DNA of 64,000 nucleotides from Micromonospora radicis (GTDB lineage: Bacteria > Actinomycetota > Actinomycetes > Mycobacteriales > Micromonosporaceae): assembly GCF_003583405.1 (NCBI RefSeq), contig NZ_QXEC01000001.1, forward strand, positions 248,001-312,000, written 5' to 3'. Below the pieces are notes generated by a model. It was not told the origin of the DNA. It saw only the letters and a program-made list of their open reading frames with translations, and did not search any database. The position numbers and the translations under genes are program-made. Below are positions 48,394 to 57,134 of the stretch, one piece after another (within the stretch, counting starts at the first letter, position 1; each line of letters begins with the position of its first letter).

Positions 48394-49044
48394 TCAGAGG
48401 GTGGTGAGGAGGAGGAGGGTGGTGGTCAGGCCGGCGGCCACCACCAGGAGGACGGGGCGCGGGCTGAGAGCGGCGTGCTGGCGGTCGGCGATCAGGCGGG
48501 CCGGGATCAGCCCCAGCACCGGACCGAGCAGCGTCACCACCAGCGCCAACACCGGCAGCCCGACGGCCAGTTCGCCGTCGGTACGTCCGGCCAGCGCGCG
48601 GGCCCCGGCACCCACCGCGTACGCCAGCACCGCACCGCCCACCCCGCACAACACCAGCAGCGGGTTCACGTTGCCCGGCAGTTCGCCACGTTGCCGGGTC
48701 CGGCGCAGCAGGTCCCGCACCCCGTCCAGCAGCGGCAACGGGTCACCGGTGGCGTCCACGGCCGGAGCCGGCGGCGTGCCGGCCCGCCGACCACCGCCGC
48801 CCAGCCGGACGTTCAACTCCTGCCACAGCGCCCCGACCTCGGCGTCCACCCGCTCCTGGGTCTCCCGCGCCGCGGCCAGCTCCCGCTCGGCCCGGTTGAC
48901 CTCGTCGGCCGACTCGGCCACCGCCCGGTCGGCTGCCGCGCACTGCTGTTCGTACCAGGCGTGCGCCTCCGCCCGCTGCTGCTGTACCCGCGCGGTCAGT
49001 TCGGCGAGTCGCCGCAGCTGGGCCGCGTACGTCTGGCTGGTCAC
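48394..49044 (-). CDS. Coiled-coil membrane protein, last gene of the FtsK-like cassette
   Basis: A 216-aa protein. Residues about 5-75 are a strong coiled coil (QLRRLAELTARVQQQRAEAHAWYEQQ...EVNRAERELAAARETQERVDAEVGALWQELNVRL). Three membrane helices follow at about 122-145, 155-177 and 190-212. GTG 49044 is listed; a TTG at 49056 overlapping the ATPase stop is possible, and neither has a clear ribosome site. It is translationally linked to the ATPase gene, and probably anchors that ATPase to the membrane. No family recognised. Confidence 0.7.
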   Translation of the reverse strand: MTSQTYAAQLRRLAELTARVQQQRAEAHAWYEQQCAAADRAVAESADEVNRAERELAAARETQERVDAEVGALWQELNVRLGGGGRRAGTPPAPAVDATGDPLPLLDGVRDLLRRTRQRGELPGNVNPLLVLCGVGGAVLAYAVGAGARALAGRTDGELAVGLPVLALVVTLLGPVLGLIPARLIADRQHAALSPRPVLLVVAAGLTTTLLLLTTL

Positions 49045-49052
49045 CGGTTCGT

Positions 49053-51722
49053 TCAACGTGACGGTCCATAGGGGATAATGGTCTGCCCGGTACGGTGTAC
49101 CGCCCGGTCGAAGAAGAGCCCCCGCCACGGGCGCGGATACCAGTCCGGCCCGCCGGTGCCCGGGTACAGCGACGAGCCCAGCTCCCCGCCGTGGGTGTCC
49201 AGCGCCACCCAGGCGCCGATCTGGTCGGTGCGGGCCGCCGGCCCGCCCAGGTCGGCGCGCATCCGCGCCACCCCGCGCCACCAGGCCAGCACATGGGTAC
49301 GCCGCTCGGGCCCGTCGTGCAGGATCCGGCGCAGGTGCTCCGTTCCGGTGGCCCGACCGACCCGTGCGGCCAGCGCCCCGGCCGCCGCGTCGACGGCGAA
49401 CAGCAGCAGGTAGTGCGGGGCGGCGCCGCCGCCCGGCGCGCCGAGGCCCCCGGCCGTCTCGGCCATCAGCTCGACCACGGTCTCCTCGTCGTACCAGGCG
49501 GCGTCGTCGGCGAGATCCTCGTACAACGCCCGGGCGGCCGGGTCGGCGTCCGGGTCGAGGCAGGCGATGGAGAACCGGGCGCTGCCCGGCCGGTGCTGCC
49601 GGGCCAGGGACCGGGCCGCCGCGTCCAGCACCGCACACGCCTCGTCGACCCGGGTGCCGAGCACGGCCAGGTTGCGGCCGGGCGCCCGGGGCAGCCGCAG
49701 CGCAGCCGACCGGGCCTGCACGTCGATGATCTCGCCGAGCAGCGCGACCGGCCCGCGTGGCGTACCGACCTCCGGCGCCGCCAGCGCCCGGAAGTCCGGC
49801 GCGTCGGCGAGCCGCGGGATCGCGTCACCGTCGAAGAGCCGGGCCGGCGCCGCCTCGGCGGGCCGCATCCGCCACAGCCGGTGCTGCAACTCGCTCCACG
49901 TCTCCCAGTCGCCGGCCGACGGGATCCGGGCCACCTCGTTCCCCTCGGGCAGGCCCGACTCGGCGTTGACCACGGCGTGGAACTTCGGCAGCGACTGCGC
50001 GGCGTCGTTGCGTTCGGCCAGGATGCGCAGTGCCTTGGGCAACGCGATGCGCAGGGTGAACTGGGCGACCAGCGCGGGACGCCCCCACAGTGCCTCGATG
50101 CCGCGTACGTCCTGCGAGGCGAGCACCAGGTGGATGCCCTGCGAACGACCCCGCCGGGCCAGGTCCTCCAGCAGGTCGGCCGCCTCCCGGGCCACCGCGT
50201 CCCGGCCGGCCAGCAACATCTGGAACTCGTCCACCACCGCGACGATCCGGGGCCAGTGCCCGGTCGGGTCCACCGCGCGTAGCTCGGCCAGCTTGGTGAC
50301 CTCGTGCTTCTTCGCCGCGTCGGCGCGTCGGCGCAGCTCCTCGGCGAGGAACCGGAGCAGTGCCAGGCCGAACTCCCGGTCGGTGTTGACGTTGATCCCG
50401 ACCAGCCGCATGTGCGGCAGCCAGCTCGGATCCCGTCGGCCCTGGGCGAACCGGGCGAAGGACACCCCCTCCTTGAAGTCGAGCAGGTAGAACTCCAGCT
50501 CGGTGGGGGAGTAGCGGGCGGCCAGCGCACCGATCCAGGCGAAGATCAGGTTTGTCTTGCCGGTGCCGGACGGGCCGCCGATCAGCGCGTGCGGCGGGTA
50601 GTCGCCGAGGGTGACCAGCACCGGCCGGCCGTTGGGCCCCTCGCCGATCGGCGCCGTCAGGCCGATCGCCGAATCCTCCCGCCACATCTGCTCCGGCGGG
50701 GGCAGCAGGTCGGTGAAGGGGGTGGGTGCCGGCCCGGCGCTGACCACCGAGGCGATCTGCCGGCAGGTCTCGGTGACCAAGGTGGCCGGCGGGGGCGGAT
50801 CCAGTTGGACGGCGAGGTTGCCGACGCGCGCGGTGTCACCGGTGACCGCCACCCGGGTAAGCGTCGGGTCGTCCGGCAGGGCCACCCCCCGCGCGATCAG
50901 GTGTACGCCGCACGCCGCGCCGGCCCGGACCACCCGGTCGAGCTGGCTGCGCTCGTGCCGGGACAACTCGTCGCCGCCGAGCACCACCGCCACCCGCCAC
51001 GGTTCCGGCCGCCGACCCGTCGCGGCGGCCAGGTCACGCAGCGAGGCGTGCTCACCGGCGAGCACCGTCTCGTTGATCCGGCGGATCTGCTCCACCAGGT
51101 CGTCCAGCAGCCGACCCAGCCCGCCGGGACCGACGAAGGTGAGCAGCCCGGCCGTGCCCAGCGGGGCGAAACCGGCCAGCCCGCCGCCCAACCGGTCCGG
51201 GTCGTAGCCGACCACCCGTACGCTGCCGGGCGCCGCCCGGCCGAGGCTGCGCAGCAGCAGCGCGGCGACCACCGCGGCGCAGCCGTCGGCGTCCCCGTCG
51301 AGCGCCACGTGGCCGCCGTCGAGCAACGCCACCAGCGCCGGTACCGGTTCGGCCTCCGGCAGCCGGACGGTGCCGACCCGGGCCGCGCCCGGCGGCTCAC
51401 CCCGGCCGGCCGGGGTCGGCTGCCAAACCGACCACTGCGCCGAACCCGCACCGGGCGCCTCCCGGGCGGCGGCCTGCGCCGCCTGCCGGGCCAGCGCCGC
51501 GAGCCGGGCCGCGTGCTGGGCGTCGATCTCGGCGAGCCGGCGGTCGCGTTCGGCACCCACCCGCTCGGGTACGCCCGTGGCGGCCCGGCGCACCCGGACC
51601 GCCCGGTCCCGTGCGCCGGTCAGGGCGAGCTGCGCGGCGGCCGACCGGGCGCGGGACGCGCCGAGTGCCTCGGCGAGCATCTCCCGGACCCGGGCGACCA
51701 GCTGGTTACGCCGGTCAGCCAT
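49053..51722 (-). CDS. FtsK/HerA-like ATPase without membrane domain
   Basis: An 889-aa protein. About 90 residues of coiled coil (MADRRNQLVARVREMLAEALGASRARSAAAQLALTG) precede an alpha/beta domain (about 120-330). The FtsK/SpoIIIE motor has Walker A GGPSGTGKTN (about 381-390) and Walker B IVAVVDEF (about 491-498), followed by HLVLASQDVRG. The C-terminal about 250 residues form another Rossmann-like domain with no visible P-loop. It lacks FtsK's four N-terminal membrane helices and gamma domain, and has one intact motor, unlike EccC with three. ATG 51722 overlaps the upstream stop by 8 nt. Confidence 0.87.
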   Translation of the reverse strand: MADRRNQLVARVREMLAEALGASRARSAAAQLALTGARDRAVRVRRAATGVPERVGAERDRRLAEIDAQHAARLAALARQAAQAAAREAPGAGSAQWSVWQPTPAGRGEPPGAARVGTVRLPEAEPVPALVALLDGGHVALDGDADGCAAVVAALLLRSLGRAAPGSVRVVGYDPDRLGGGLAGFAPLGTAGLLTFVGPGGLGRLLDDLVEQIRRINETVLAGEHASLRDLAAATGRRPEPWRVAVVLGGDELSRHERSQLDRVVRAGAACGVHLIARGVALPDDPTLTRVAVTGDTARVGNLAVQLDPPPPATLVTETCRQIASVVSAGPAPTPFTDLLPPPEQMWREDSAIGLTAPIGEGPNGRPVLVTLGDYPPHALIGGPSGTGKTNLIFAWIGALAARYSPTELEFYLLDFKEGVSFARFAQGRRDPSWLPHMRLVGINVNTDREFGLALLRFLAEELRRRADAAKKHEVTKLAELRAVDPTGHWPRIVAVVDEFQMLLAGRDAVAREAADLLEDLARRGRSQGIHLVLASQDVRGIEALWGRPALVAQFTLRIALPKALRILAERNDAAQSLPKFHAVVNAESGLPEGNEVARIPSAGDWETWSELQHRLWRMRPAEAAPARLFDGDAIPRLADAPDFRALAAPEVGTPRGPVALLGEIIDVQARSAALRLPRAPGRNLAVLGTRVDEACAVLDAAARSLARQHRPGSARFSIACLDPDADPAARALYEDLADDAAWYDEETVVELMAETAGGLGAPGGGAAPHYLLLFAVDAAAGALAARVGRATGTEHLRRILHDGPERRTHVLAWWRGVARMRADLGGPAARTDQIGAWVALDTHGGELGSSLYPGTGGPDWYPRPWRGLFFDRAVHRTGQTIIPYGPSR

Positions 51723-52716
51723 CGACCCCGTACCCGGGCCGTCCGGTCACCCCGTCACCCGCGGCGGGCCGCGTGGGTGGCCCGGCCCACGGTGTGTCGC
51801 GCCGGGGCCGGGTACCGCCGCCGGGGGAGTTCACTGCGCCAGGCGTCGACAGCGCGCCGTTCCTTTCCGTGGTGGCCGACGGCAGGTCACGGCCGAGGCG
51901 GTCGAGTAGGACACCGGTGAGCACCCCGGCGGTGACCGCCGGATCGGCGGCGTGCGGCTGCTCGTCGTCGCCGCGCCGCGGTGGCGGCATCCGGCAGACC
52001 CGGGTGAGCAGCGTGTCCAGCACCGGCGGGGGTAGGCCGGGCAGCAGGTCCCGGACCCGGCCGTCCAGCTCACGACGCAACCGGGCCAGGTCGTCGCCCC
52101 GCGGCGGGTGGCCGAGCAGTTCCCCGGCGAGGTCGCGCAGCAGCGGCGGCGCCACGGCGGCCAGCCCCATGCCGACGTCGGCGTGCGCGTCGCGCAGCTC
52201 GCGGTGCAGCCGGTCGCGGTCGCCGGCCCGGACGCCGCGGACCACCCGGCGCAGCAACTCCTGCGGGTCGCTGATCCGCTCGTCGGGCTGTTCCGCGGGG
52301 CCCTCACGCCCGCCGGTCAGCTCCGCCACCCGCACCGACCACCAGCGACGCAGTCGCACCTCACCGGCGGGCTCCGGCGCCACGGCCACCGGCTCGGCCG
52401 CGCCGGGCGCGTCGTGCACCGGGCGGCGGTCCTGCGTGGCGGCGGGCGGTGGCGCGCCGTCGGGGGCCAGCCCGATCGCGGCGAGGTACGCGGTCAGCTG
52501 CTCCTGGGCCACCCGCAGCGCGTACCCGGCGGTCTCGGCGTGCTCGGTGGCCGCGGAGAGTTCCGGCACCCCCATCGGGTCGGCCGACTCCTGGCGTACC
52601 CAGCGCAGCCGTTCGGTGGCCAGCCCGAACCTCTCCAGCGCCTGGGCCAGCAGGCCCAGCGGCAGTTCCTCGGCGGCAGCCCGTACCTGCGCGCCGACAT
52701 CCTCGACGATGGACAC
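51715..52716 (-). CDS. Helical protein of unknown function in the FtsK-like cassette
   Basis: A 333-aa protein. The first 85 residues are helical, with no membrane segment (VEDVGAQVRAAAEELPLGLLAQALERFGLATERLRWVRQ). A Pro-rich linker (about 85-115) leads to a second helical domain (about 120-270) rich in RRELRD/LLRDLAGELLG. A disordered tail follows. GTG 52716 follows GGGGCGGGG. It overlaps the ATPase gene by 8 nt, so they are translated together and probably form a complex. No family recognised. Confidence 0.72.
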   Translation of the reverse strand: MSIVEDVGAQVRAAAEELPLGLLAQALERFGLATERLRWVRQESADPMGVPELSAATEHAETAGYALRVAQEQLTAYLAAIGLAPDGAPPPAATQDRRPVHDAPGAAEPVAVAPEPAGEVRLRRWWSVRVAELTGGREGPAEQPDERISDPQELLRRVVRGVRAGDRDRLHRELRDAHADVGMGLAAVAPPLLRDLAGELLGHPPRGDDLARLRRELDGRVRDLLPGLPPPVLDTLLTRVCRMPPPRRGDDEQPHAADPAVTAGVLTGVLLDRLGRDLPSATTERNGALSTPGAVNSPGGGTRPRRDTPWAGPPTRPAAGDGVTGRPGYGVDG

Positions 52717-52725
52717 GCCCCGCCC

Positions 52726-52986
52726 CTACAGCGTCGAGACGTACTGCTGGGCCTGCTCGACCGCGACGAGCGTCGCGGCGAGGCACTCCTCGAGCTCCTG
52801 GCCGGCCTGGGTCAACGACGCCTGGGCCGCCTCGACGGTGGTGTGCCCACTGCCCTCCAACGCGCCGGCGAGGGTCTGCTGTGCTTCGGCCAGCTTCTCG
52901 CCGGCGGCCTGCACGGCGCTCTGGCCGTCACCGATCTGTTGGAGCGCGATGTCGATGGCTGCCTTGAGCTCGGCGACGCTCGCCAC
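52726..52986 (-). CDS. 86-aa helical-hairpin protein, first gene of the FtsK-like cassette
   Basis: A short, all-helical protein: VAELKAAIDIALQQIGDGQSAVQAAGEKLAEAQQTLAGALEGSGH, a turn, then TTVEAAQASLTQAGQELEECLAATLVAVEQAQQYVSTL. Size and helix-turn-helix form resemble WXG100/ESAT-6 proteins, but there is no WXG at the turn and no C-terminal export signal (YxxxD/E). It resembles the uncharacterised actinobacterial DUF6244 group (from memory). GTG 52986 has a perfect AGGAGG 7 nt upstream, so it should be the best translated gene of the unit, fitting a structural or substrate role. Confidence 0.78.
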   Translation of the reverse strand: MASVAELKAAIDIALQQIGDGQSAVQAAGEKLAEAQQTLAGALEGSGHTTVEAAQASLTQAGQELEECLAATLVAVEQAQQYVSTL

Positions 52987-53097
52987 TCGGAACCTCCTGG
53001 GGGCGGGGAGGACTCCATTAGAGCCTATGCCGGTCGGGGAGAGAACAAACGCCCTGTCAGTGTTGCCGCCGCGTTGACCGGTTGTCGACCGCAGGCG

Positions 53098-53125
53098 CCG
53101 CGAGTCCGATTCGTGGGACTCGCGG
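53098..53125 (-). terminator. Terminator of the NYN gene
   Basis: CCGCGAGTCC (53098-53107) pairs perfectly with GGACTCGCGG (53116-53125), 8-nt loop, 9 nt past the NYN stop on the minus strand. It separates that gene from the FtsK-like cassette promoter. Confidence 0.75.
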
Positions 53126-53133
53126 TCGGAAGA

Positions 53134-53562
53134 TCACTTAGCGCTACGCTCGCGGCCTCCGACGGCCCCCCGATCGCCCGTGCGCCGGTCCCGTAGCCAA
53201 CGCGGGCCGAACACCTCGGCACCGAGCGCGGTGACCCGTTCACGCAGCGCCCGGTCGGCGGTGACGACCAACCTTCGCCGGTCAGCGGCCTCGGCGACCA
53301 GGTCGACGATGGTGTCGTCACCCGAGCCGGCCGCGGCGACGACCCGCACCCCGTCGACCCCGGGCACGTCGCGGGCGGCACCCTCCACCACCAGCACCAC
53401 CTCGACCGGCGGCGGCAGCTCCGGTGGCACACCCTGGTCGCCCACCGACGGCAGGGTGTCCCGCAGCCGGGCGGTCGCGCCGGCCCGGTCACGCCACCAG
53501 CCGTCGGGCCGGGACCCGACCACGTTCGCGGCGTCCACGATGAGCAGCGGTTTGCGGTCCAT
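53134..53562 (-). CDS. NYN/PIN-like predicted RNase
   Basis: A 142-aa protein with the NYN/PIN acidic residues: LLIVDAANVVGSRPDGWWRDRAGA, VVLVVEGAA, SGDDTIVDLVAEAADRRRLVVTADRALRERV. The fold supports a metal-dependent ribonuclease. The C-terminal basic tail (RWLRDRRTGDRG) could bind RNA. ATG 53562 has no strong ribosome site. It is divergent from the ClpC-like gene. Confidence 0.8.
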   Translation of the reverse strand: MDRKPLLIVDAANVVGSRPDGWWRDRAGATARLRDTLPSVGDQGVPPELPPPVEVVLVVEGAARDVPGVDGVRVVAAAGSGDDTIVDLVAEAADRRRLVVTADRALRERVTALGAEVFGPRWLRDRRTGDRGAVGGRERSAK

Positions 53563-53642
53563 CCCGCCACCCTGCCATCCGCCGGGCGTCCGGTCCGTGC
53601 GCCGCGCCGCCGTGGTAGCGCGTGGGCCGGACGGTCGGCGGC

Positions 53643-53667
53643 GTTTGTCCGGGCGTGGTCCGGGTAG
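53643..53667 (+). promoter_or_regulatory. SigB/F-type promoter of the ClpC-like operon
   Basis: GTTT (53643-53646), 15 nt, GGGTAG (53662-53667), 41 nt before the ClpC-like ATG. Confidence 0.7.
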
Positions 53668-53708
53668 CCCGTGCCGACCGTCTCGCGCCCGACCCGCGGA
53701 GGACAGAC

Positions 53709-56264
53709 ATGATTGGACCCGGCGACTTCGGCTCCGACCCGTGGGACGAGTTCCTGGCCCGGTACTTCGGCCGGGGCGAGGGAGGGCGGCGGCCGGCGCA
53801 CCGGGTCGACATCACCCGGCTGATGACCGCCGACGCCCGGGAGATGCTGGCCGACGCGGCCCGCCGGGCCGCCCAGAAGAAGAGCAACGACCTGGACACC
53901 GACCACCTGCTCTGGGCCGCGCTGCAACGCGAACCCCTGCAGGATCTGGTCCGCCGCGCCGGAGCGGACCCGGACACCCTGGTCAACGCGCTGGGCGGGC
54001 GGGCCGACGGGGCGCCGCACGGCGAGGTCCCGCCGAACCTGTCGCTGACCCCGGCGGCCAAACGGGCGCTGCTCGACGCGCACCAGTTGTCCCGGGCGAT
54101 GGGCGCCAACTACATCGGCCCCGAACACATCCTGATGGCGCTGCCGCTGAACCCGGAGTCGCCGGCCGGCCGGATGTTGGCCGCCGGGCGGATCCAGCCG
54201 GAGTCGTTGCAGGCCGCCAACGCCGAACGTGGGCCGATGGCCCAGCCTCGCCCGGACCGGGGTACCCCCACCCTGGACCAGTACGGCCAGGACCTCACCG
54301 AGCTGGCCCGCAACGACCAGATCGACCCGGTGATCGGGCGCGCCGACGAGATCGAACAGGCGGTGGAGATCCTGTCCCGGCGTACCAAGAACAACCCGGT
54401 GCTGATCGGTGAGGCCGGCGTCGGCAAGACCGCGATCGTGGAGGGCCTGGCGGAGCGGATCTGCGACGGTGACGTGCCGCAGACCCTGCTGGGCAAGCGG
54501 GTGATCCAGCTGGACCTGGCCGGGTTGGTCGCCGGCACCCGGTACCGGGGCGACTTCGAGGAACGGCTGAAGAAGGTGATCGACGAGATCAGGGCGAACC
54601 GGGACGAGCTAATCATCTTCCTGGACGAGATCCACACTCTGGTCGGCGCGGGCGGCGCGGGCAGCGAGGGTGGCATGGACGCCTCCAACATGCTCAAGCC
54701 GGCCCTGGCCCGCGGCGAACTGCGGGTGATCGGCGCGACCACCCTGGACGAGTACCGCCGCAGCATCGAGAAGGACGCCGCGCTGGCCCGCCGCTTCCAG
54801 CCGGTCTTCGTACCCGAGCCCAGCGGCGAGGACACGGTGTCCATCCTGCGCGGTCTGCGGGACCGCTACGAGGCCCACCACCAGGTGCGCTTCACCGACG
54901 AGGCGCTGATCGCCGCCGCCGAACTCTCCGACCGGTACATCACCGACCGGTACCTGCCGGACAAGGCGATCGACCTGATCGACCAGGCCGGCGCCCGGGT
55001 CCGGCTGCGGACCCGCACCCCCGCCGCCGACGTGCGCGACCTGGAGCAGCAACTCGAGGAGGTACGTCGGGACAAGGAACAGGCGGTCGCCGACGAACAG
55101 TACGAACGCGCCTCGTCCCTGCGCGACCGGGTCGCCGAGCTGGAAGACCAGGTGCACCGGGCCCGAGGCGACGACGGCAGCGGCAGCCAGGTGCCCGAGG
55201 TGGGGCCGGACGAGATCGCCGAGGTGGTCTCCCGGGCCACCGGCATCCCGGCCAGCCAGCTCACCGAGGAGGAACGGGTCCGCCTGCTGCGGCTGGAGGG
55301 TCACCTGCACGAGAAGGTCGTCGGGCAGGACGACGCGGTCGCCGCGGTGGCCGAGGCGGTACGCCGCTCCCGTACCGGACTGGCCGATCCGAACCGCCCG
55401 ATGGGCAGCTTCCTGTTCCTCGGCCCCACCGGCGTCGGCAAGACCGAACTGGGCCGGGCCCTGGCCGAGGCGCTCTTCGGTGAGGCGGACCGGATGGTGC
55501 GGGTGGACATGAGCGAGTTCCAGGAGCGGCACACCGTCAGCCGGCTGGTCGGCGCGCCGCCCGGCTACGTCGGGTACGAGGAGGCCGGCCAGCTCACCGA
55601 GGCGGTACGCCGCCGCCCGTACGCGGTGGTGCTGCTCGACGAGATCGAGAAGGCCCACCCGGACGTGTTCAACATCCTGTTGCAGGTCCTCGACGAGGGG
55701 CGGCTGACCGACAGCCAGGGCCGTACGGTCAACTTCAAGAACACCGTCCTGATCATGACGAGCAATCTCGGTTCCGAGCTGATCACCGGCGCCCAGCGGG
55801 CGGTCGGCTTCGGTGCCGGCGAGCCCGGCAGCCAGCAGGAGAGCGACGAACTGCGGGAACGGCTGATGCGCCGGCTACAGGAGAACTTCCGCCCGGAGTT
55901 CCTCAACCGGATCGACGAAGTGATCATCTTCCGCCGGTTGGAGGCCACGCAGCTGCGGCAGATCACCGAGCTGATGCTCGAGGAGACCCGCCGCCGGCTG
56001 CACGCCCAGGACATCCAGGTGGACTTCACCAACGCCGGCATCGACTGGCTCGCCGAGCACGGCTACCAGCCGGAGTTCGGTGCCCGGCCACTGCGTCGGG
56101 TGATCCAGCGGGAGGTGGACAACCAACTGTCCCGGATGCTGCTGGACCAGCAGGTGTCGCCGGGCCAACGGGTCACCGTCGACGCCCGCGACGGGCAGCT
56201 CAACTTCGAGGTGGCGGCCGGTGAGCACGGCTACCGGGCGGCCTCGACCACCCACCCGCGTTGA
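53709..56264 (+). CDS. ClpC-like AAA+ unfoldase (second copy type)
   Basis: An 851-aa Clp/Hsp100 protein. Two N-terminal Clp repeats (about 40-165) precede the first AAA module (Walker [10 protein letters not shown] about 235-243), an UVR-like linker ([24 protein letters not shown]) and the second AAA module (GPTGVGKTE about 572-580). The VGF loop used for docking to ClpP in ClpC is present ([10 protein letters not shown]), so it may feed a ClpP protease. The N-terminus ([21 protein letters not shown]) differs from housekeeping ClpC, suggesting a stress-specific paralogue. GGAGG precedes ATG 53709, and two small genes follow in the same operon. Confidence 0.9.
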   Translation: MIGPGDFGSDPWDEFLARYFGRGEGGRRPAHRVDITRLMTADAREMLADAARRAAQKKSNDLDTDHLLWAALQREPLQDLVRRAGADPDTLVNALGGRADGAPHGEVPPNLSLTPAAKRALLDAHQLSRAMGANYIGPEHILMALPLNPESPAGRMLAAGRIQPESLQAANAERGPMAQPRPDRGTPTLDQYGQDLTELARNDQIDPVIGRADEIEQAVEILSRRTKNNPVLIGEAGVGKTAIVEGLAERICDGDVPQTLLGKRVIQLDLAGLVAGTRYRGDFEERLKKVIDEIRANRDELIIFLDEIHTLVGAGGAGSEGGMDASNMLKPALARGELRVIGATTLDEYRRSIEKDAALARRFQPVFVPEPSGEDTVSILRGLRDRYEAHHQVRFTDEALIAAAELSDRYITDRYLPDKAIDLIDQAGARVRLRTRTPAADVRDLEQQLEEVRRDKEQAVADEQYERASSLRDRVAELEDQVHRARGDDGSGSQVPEVGPDEIAEVVSRATGIPASQLTEEERVRLLRLEGHLHEKVVGQDDAVAAVAEAVRRSRTGLADPNRPMGSFLFLGPTGVGKTELGRALAEALFGEADRMVRVDMSEFQERHTVSRLVGAPPGYVGYEEAGQLTEAVRRRPYAVVLLDEIEKAHPDVFNILLQVLDEGRLTDSQGRTVNFKNTVLIMTSNLGSELITGAQRAVGFGAGEPGSQQESDELRERLMRRLQENFRPEFLNRIDEVIIFRRLEATQLRQITELMLEETRRRLHAQDIQVDFTNAGIDWLAEHGYQPEFGARPLRRVIQREVDNQLSRMLLDQQVSPGQRVTVDARDGQLNFEVAAGEHGYRAASTTHPR

Positions 56265-56293
56265 CCGGCATCCCCGCTGACCGGGAGGTATCG

Positions 56294-56458
56294 ATGACCG
56301 AACCGGAGCAGGCCCGCGACGAGGACCGCGTCGACCCGATCGTGGCCTCGCCGACCGCGAACCCCGCCCGGGTGCAGGTGCCGGCGGAGGGGCTGGGCGG
56401 GCAGACCGACGAGGGGCACCCGGGGGCACCCGGGTCGCCACCGGCAGAGGAGGGCTGA
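56294..56458 (+). CDS. 54-aa acidic protein in the ClpC-like operon
   Basis: A short, Pro/Glu/Asp-rich, probably disordered protein (MTEPEQARDEDRVDPIVASPTANPARVQ...). GGGAGG with normal spacing precedes ATG 56294, and its TGA overlaps the DUF3140 ATG, so it is likely translated. It could be an adaptor or a substrate tag for the unfoldase; no direct evidence. Confidence 0.6.
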   Translation: MTEPEQARDEDRVDPIVASPTANPARVQVPAEGLGGQTDEGHPGAPGSPPAEEG

Positions 56459-56808
56459 TGGTACGCGAGCAGCGACTCGACCCCGAGGTGGAAGTGCTCT
56501 GGGAGGACTTCCACGCCGAGGTCAACGTGCCGTCCGAACAGCTGCGGCAGTGGCTGCTGACCCGGGGTTCCGGTGCGGAGGCGTTCGGCCCGAACCCGGA
56601 CCTGGACCTGCCGGAACCGGGCCGGCAGATCCTCGCCGTGCTGCGCAAACGCAAGGTGGACCTGACCCCGCAGGACATCGAGGTGATGCGCGACGCCGTC
56701 GAGCGCATCCGCTCGCTGACCGCGGCGAAACCCGGCCGCGGCAACGCCGACGACGAGTGGCGGCACTCGCTGCTCGACCTCGGGCACGACGTACTCGTCG
56801 AACGCTGA
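56458..56808 (+). CDS. DUF3140 protein
   Basis: A 116-aa protein. DPEVEVLWEDFHAEVNVPSEQLRQWLL is the DUF3140 N-terminal signature, and VDLTPQDIEVMRDAVERIRSL plus DDEWRHSLLDLGHD complete the family. The proteins are small, helical and of unknown function, and may bind DNA. Its start overlaps the preceding stop (TGATG). Last gene of the operon. Confidence 0.87.
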   Translation: MVREQRLDPEVEVLWEDFHAEVNVPSEQLRQWLLTRGSGAEAFGPNPDLDLPEPGRQILAVLRKRKVDLTPQDIEVMRDAVERIRSLTAAKPGRGNADDEWRHSLLDLGHDVLVER

Positions 56809-56836
56809 CCGGCCCGTCGTCCGCCGTACCTCCGCT

Positions 56837-56867
56837 GTCGTCCCGGCCCCCGACGGGCCGGGACGAC
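56837..56867. terminator. Bidirectional terminator
   Basis: GTCGTCCCGGCCC (56837-56849) pairs perfectly with GGGCCGGGACGAC (56855-56867), 5-nt loop, between the DUF3140 stop and the convergent small gene. Confidence 0.85.
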
Positions 56868-56877
56868 GCGGCGTCGG

Positions 56878-57114
56878 CTACTCGGACTCCAGGCTGGCGA
56901 TGGTCAGGCCGGCGCCGTCCGCGGCGCCCTGCCGGTCCGCGCGGGTCTGTTCCTCGCGGGTGATGAGGTTGGCGTACTCGGTCAGGTCGGCCGGGTCAGG
57001 CACCTCCGGCAACCGGCGCAGGAAGGCTTCCACGTCCCGGACCGCGGCGGTGTGCCGCGCGGCCGCCTCGCGCAGGACCTCACGGTCGTCGGCGGCGGGA
57101 TAGAGGTCGGTCAT
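56878..57114 (-). CDS. Small helical protein of unknown function
   Basis: A 78-aa acidic protein (MTDLYPAADDREVLREAAARHTAAVRDVEAFLRRLPEVPDPADLTEYANLITREEQTRADRQ) with two likely helices. Codon bias is strongly coding. ATG 57114 has a weak ribosome site. It follows the LysR gene by 20 nt on the same strand and may share its transcript. No family recognised. Confidence 0.7.
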   Translation of the reverse strand: MTDLYPAADDREVLREAAARHTAAVRDVEAFLRRLPEVPDPADLTEYANLITREEQTRADRQGAADGAGLTIASLESE

Positions 57115-57134
57115 GGGCGACCCATTACCCGTCG

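Noticed and set aside
48394..52986. Calling the FtsK-like cassette a type VII secretion system
   Set aside because: No WXG motif, no EccB/D/E or mycosin genes, and the ATPase has no membrane helices and only one intact motor.
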